Notes under the pieces: generated by a model
The model's database searches: none
What the model saw: only the letters and a program-made list of their open reading frames with translations
What the model was told of the DNA's origin: nothing
Origin: Catenibacterium sp. co_0103
Lineage (GTDB): Bacteria > Bacillota_I > Bacilli_A > Erysipelotrichales > Coprobacillaceae
Assembly: GCF_004168205.1 (NCBI RefSeq)
Contig: NZ_RCYB01000086.1
Coordinates: 1 to 7,968 of the forward strand
DNA: 7,968 nt
Reading direction: 5' to 3'
In this document: positions 6,105-7,968 of the stretch, in pieces
Numbering within the stretch: position 1 is the first letter of the stretch
How the letters are laid out: every line of letters begins with the position of its first letter
Made by a program: the position numbers and the translations under genes

Positions 6105-6701
6105 ATGAATTTTAAAGAATATCTAAAGAAATACAAGGAAAAGATGGGTGTGTCTAATGAATATATTGCGAGTCAATTAGGCGTGAACCGTTCTACTGTG
6201 ACAAGATGGTTAAAGGGTGATACAAAGGTCACAAATCCTGAAGTGATAGAGAAGCTCTCATTTATATTAGGTGTAGATGTAGAATCACTTATTAATAGTG
6301 AAGAACGTTATGAAAAGCCAGTACTAGGTGAAGTCAAGGCAGGTTATGATTTACTCATTGATGAGAATTTTGAAGGATATGAGCAGGTGACTCAGGATGA
6401 TTATTATCGTGGAGATTTCTTTTTACGTGTTGTAGGAGATTCTATGTCAGGGGCACATATTCACGATGGAGATTTATTATATGTAAAAAAGTGTAATGAT
6501 GTACCAAGTGGGACGATTGCGGTCGTATTGATTAATCGTTGTGAAGTAACAGTCAAAAAGGTTATAAAAAAAGAAGGATTACTGATTTTAGAACCAGCGA
6601 ACCCTTCTGTAGATGTACGTTATTATTCTCAGGAAGAGGTAGAAAGTCTTCCTGTAGAAATTATTGGAAAAGCGTTATATAGTCGTTCTGATTTAGTATA
6701 A
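6105..6701 (+). CDS. XRE-S24 self-cleaving repressor, HdiR/LexA-like
   Basis: A 198-residue transcription repressor. Residues about 3-60 form a XRE helix-turn-helix (NEYIASQLGVNRSTVTRWLKG). Residues about 75-195 are an S24 (LexA-type) peptidase domain with a probable cleavage site A79-G80 (EVKAGYD), the nucleophile S113 in GDSMSG and the general base K151 in VTVKK. RecA-stimulated self-cleavage between the domains is the known mode of this family. Lactococcus HdiR, with the same XRE-S24 layout, represses itself and umuC. Here the gene is divergent from a UmuC-like polymerase gene, and matching operators lie on both promoters. An in-frame GTG at 6096 is part of the ribosome binding site; ATG at 6105 has GAGG 8 bases upstream. 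The gene ends overlapping the end of the convergent tubulin-like gene by 9 bases. Confidence 0.95.
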   Translation: MNFKEYLKKYKEKMGVSNEYIASQLGVNRSTVTRWLKGDTKVTNPEVIEKLSFILGVDVESLINSEERYEKPVLGEVKAGYDLLIDENFEGYEQVTQDDYYRGDFFLRVVGDSMSGAHIHDGDLLYVKKCNDVPSGTIAVVLINRCEVTVKKVIKKEGLLILEPANPSVDVRYYSQEEVESLPVEIIGKALYSRSDLV

Positions 6702-7430
6702 GAATTCTTCAATCATTAAAGTACTCATACGCTTCTTGAGATCATCTAGCTTTACATCATCACCTAGACAAAAAGAAATATGTTTATATTCTTCAAAGAG
6801 TGTTTTTCTGCAGGTAATTTCTCTTTGTCCGATTGTAGTCTGATAAAGATGATCATGTGTTGTAATGTTCATATGATGTTGTAATTCCTTTAAAGCAGCC
6901 TGACCATTAAGTTTCATACGATGATTCTTTTCTTCTTGATCATCGTTGCTTTGTACATCAAACATATAAGCACAAATACTATAGTTCTTATGATGACATT
7001 CCTTAAATAAGTCATGAATCATATAAGTGAAGTCTACAAATATACCTCCACCTGTACCCCCTACTATACCAGAGGCAATAAGGACATTAATATGATCCTC
7101 CCCAGCAATAGAAATCATTTTTTCAATGAGTGTCTTGAACTCACTTCTTATACCTTCATAGACAGATTCAGTTCTAAAAATCTTCTGTCCAAGTGTTCTA
7201 TCACAATCTGTTCCACGAGGATCTAGAATGATGATTTCATCATCTGTCATATGTGTATTCTTGATATGAGAAGTCATATCTACGATTCTCATTTCTACTC
7301 TATCTATATCATCATAATCATGTTTTATTTTACCTTTTAAGGAATCAATGACACCGCCACCAAGTCCTCCTAATCCAACAATAATAATAGGATCTGCTTG
7401 ATTCATGTTTCTACTTAGTTGTAGCCCCAT
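6693..7430 (-). CDS. Tubulin/FtsZ-like GTPase-domain protein, short form
   Basis: A 245-residue protein with the tubulin/FtsZ nucleotide-binding layout: an N-terminal glycine-rich loop IIIVGLGGLGGG (residues 15-26), ILDPRGTDCDRTLGQ (67-81), and the tubulin signature-like loop ASGIVGGTGGG (119-129) followed by a helix. EEKNHRMKLNGQAALKELQHHM (166-187) resembles the family of large bacterial tubulin-like proteins (Pfam Tubulin_2) rather than cell-division FtsZ. Members I know of are usually longer; this one stops soon after the GTPase domain and lacks a recognisable C-terminal subdomain, so it may be truncated or a distinct compact form. ATG at 7445 overlaps the GGAGG site; ATG at 7430 lies 8 bases from it and was chosen. 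It has its own promoter and ends head-on against the repressor gene. Function unknown; GTP binding is inferred. Confidence 0.8.
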   Translation of the reverse strand: MGLQLSRNMNQADPIIIVGLGGLGGGVIDSLKGKIKHDYDDIDRVEMRIVDMTSHIKNTHMTDDEIIILDPRGTDCDRTLGQKIFRTESVYEGIRSEFKTLIEKMISIAGEDHINVLIASGIVGGTGGGIFVDFTYMIHDLFKECHHKNYSICAYMFDVQSNDDQEEKNHRMKLNGQAALKELQHHMNITTHDHLYQTTIGQREITCRKTLFEEYKHISFCLGDDVKLDDLKKRMSTLMIEEFLY

Positions 7431-7475
7431 AAAGTTATCCTCCATTTCATAATCACAAATAATTTAGCCTTTCCT

Positions 7476-7503
7476 ATTCTAACATATTTAAAACACATTA
7501 CAA
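7476..7503 (-). promoter_or_regulatory. Promoter of the tubulin-like gene
   Basis: On the minus strand TTGTAA (7503-7498) and TAGAAT (7481-7476) are 16 bp apart, with an extended TG one base before the -10 (TGTTAGAAT). The start would be near 7469, giving a leader of about 40 bases. No TGCACC operator is present, so it does not look part of the SOS-like unit. Confidence 0.6.
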
Positions 7504-7514
7504 TAAAAATCAAA

Positions 7515-7552
7515 GGAAGCTGTAAAGCCCGTCTAGGGCCTTACAGCTTTCC
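7515..7552 (-). terminator. Intrinsic terminator of the 54-residue gene
   Basis: A long stem pairs GGAAGCTGTAAAGCCC (7515-7530) with GGGCCTTACAGCTTTCC (7536-7552), with one mismatch, one bulge and a 5-base loop. On the minus strand it is followed by TTTGATTTTT, and on the plus strand by TTTTTT, so it can work both ways. The stop codon of the small gene lies in one arm. Confidence 0.85.
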
Positions 7553-7705
7553 TTTTTTCATATAATAAGATGCTTTGATTATAAGAACACGATCTGTATA
7601 AATATAACCATTTCTTATCATATGAGCATTGGAGAATTTCTTTCGGCAATTTTTATGCTGATCAGCTTCCCCTTCATAACCAGCATTCTTTTTCTCTTGA
7701 ATCAT
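7541..7705 (-). CDS. Small basic protein, 54 residues, unknown function
   Basis: I do not recognise this protein. It runs from MIQEKKNAGYEGEADQ to a lysine-rich end, SYYMKKGKL, with a basic stretch HKNCRKKF and a hydrophobic-aromatic middle (NGYIYTDRVLIIKASYY). It has a single cysteine and no signal peptide or clear transmembrane span. Support for it being real comes from its surroundings: a well-formed promoter 35 bases upstream, a GAGGGG ribosome binding site (about 11 bases from the ATG, rather far), and a stop codon set inside a strong terminator, exactly as for two other genes in this window. It forms a single-gene unit between an unidentified gene and the tubulin-like gene. The transcript could instead be a small RNA. 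Confidence 0.6.
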   Translation of the reverse strand: MIQEKKNAGYEGEADQHKNCRKKFSNAHMIRNGYIYTDRVLIIKASYYMKKGKL

Positions 7706-7739
7706 ATAATCCGCTTCCCCTCTTTCAATGCCATATATT

Positions 7740-7767
7740 ATTATACAGTTATGATTATATATTACAA
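7740..7767 (-). promoter_or_regulatory. Promoter of the 54-residue gene
   Basis: On the minus strand TTGTAA (7767-7762) and TATAAT (7745-7740) are 16 bp apart. The -35 and spacing are the same as in the promoter of the tubulin-like gene, which may mean shared control. Confidence 0.65.
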
Positions 7768-7768
7768 T

Positions 7769-7788
7769 ACATATTCATAACATATTCA
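7769..7788 (-). repeat. Tandem 9-bp repeat just upstream of a -35 box
   Basis: On the minus strand TGAATATGT occurs twice (7788-7780 and 7777-7769) with an 11-bp period, about one turn of the helix, and ends one base before the -35 of the small-gene promoter. Same-face direct repeats in this place are typical binding sites for activators such as response regulators. The protein that might bind is not in the window. Confidence 0.5.
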
Positions 7789-7797
7789 CATAATATG

Positions 7798-7815
7798 AAA
7801 AAGAACGCTCTTTTT
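7798..7815 (-). terminator. Weak AT-rich hairpin after the right-edge gene
   Basis: AAAAAGA and TCTTTTT pair around a 4-base loop, 25 bases after the stop codon of the right-edge gene. The stem has only one G-C pair, so termination would be weak; it is the only candidate there. Confidence 0.3.
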
Positions 7816-7840
7816 AAGTAAATTGTTGCTTTGAGTAATC

Positions 7841-7968
7841 TTATTCAGCGAATATACCATAACGATATTCGTAATATGCCTCCTTAAGTGCAATAGGCAT
7901 AGGTGTAGCTCTTACCATTTCATTACTGAAAGCCTCAGTATCCATCATCATTCTTAGAATCTCAGATG
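7841..7968 (-). CDS. C-terminal end of an unidentified gene cut by the window edge
   Basis: The minus strand is open from the window edge to a TAA at 7843-7841 and encodes 41 residues starting SEILRMMMDTEAF and ending YEYRYGIFAE. The sequence is plausible protein, with methionine- and glutamate-rich helical character, but I cannot assign a family from so short a piece. An AAGGAGG inside it (7885-7879) has no usable start codon at a fitting distance and is taken as coincidence. Confidence 0.55.
   Translation of the reverse strand, partial: SEILRMMMDTEAFSNEMVRATPMPIALKEAYYEYRYGIFAE

Noticed and set aside
7014..7226. Plus-strand open frame inside the tubulin-like gene
   Set aside because: It is antisense to the GTPase loops, without a promoter or ribosome binding site.
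7800..7885. Small frame after the AAGGAGG at 7885-7879 within the right-edge gene
   Set aside because: The only ATG in the other frame is 18 bases from the site, the frame has about 24 codons, and the site lies inside a longer open frame.

Overview
The window looks like a piece of chromosome from a low-GC Firmicute, most probably a gut bacterium of the Erysipelotrichaceae type. The DNA is AT-rich, ribosome binding sites are strong GGAGG-like sequences, promoters are sigma-A-like with TATAAT -10 boxes, and the gene families (YolD beside a Y-family polymerase, an HdiR-like S24 repressor, a short GH13 amylase) are typical Firmicute ones. The family-level placement is inference. No rRNA, tRNA or CRISPR array was seen.

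Left part (1-2860, minus strand): a cytoplasmic GH13 alpha-amylase-family enzyme with its own promoter is followed, after a small hairpin, by tex, a transcription accessory protein gene. Tex reads normally for 462 codons. It then breaks at about position 72, just after its conserved VGQYQHD motif, into unrelated DNA with a GC-rich hairpin. This resembles one end of a mobile element, possibly IS200/IS605 type, lying at the window edge. The HhH and S1 domains of Tex are absent.

Middle part (2917-4338, minus strand): a two-gene unit encodes a helix-turn-helix plus Panacea (DUF4065) protein and a 91-residue acidic protein, one base apart. Their promoter is overlapped by a perfect 12-bp inverted repeat, as expected for an autoregulated toxin-antitoxin-like locus. 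Upstream lies a solitary gene for a 107-residue unknown protein with a strong terminator.

DNA-damage module (4398-6701): a Y-family DNA polymerase gene overlaps a YolD-family gene on the minus strand. Divergently on the plus strand is a XRE-S24 self-cleaving repressor (HdiR/LexA-like). The 140-bp gap carries two good promoters and three copies of a TGCACC element placed on their -35 and spacer regions. The simplest reading is a self-contained SOS-like switch in which damage-induced cleavage of the repressor releases both the repressor gene and the polymerase operon.

Right part (6693-7968, minus strand): a short tubulin/FtsZ-like GTPase-domain protein ends head-on against the repressor gene, with a 9-bp overlap of the two ends. 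Beyond it is a compact, previously easy-to-miss transcription unit: a promoter with tandem 9-bp repeats, a 54-codon gene and a terminator. The C-terminal end of an unidentified gene is cut by the window edge.

Several genes have in-frame GTG or TTG codons upstream of the real start. Starts here were chosen by ribosome binding site spacing and promoter position.
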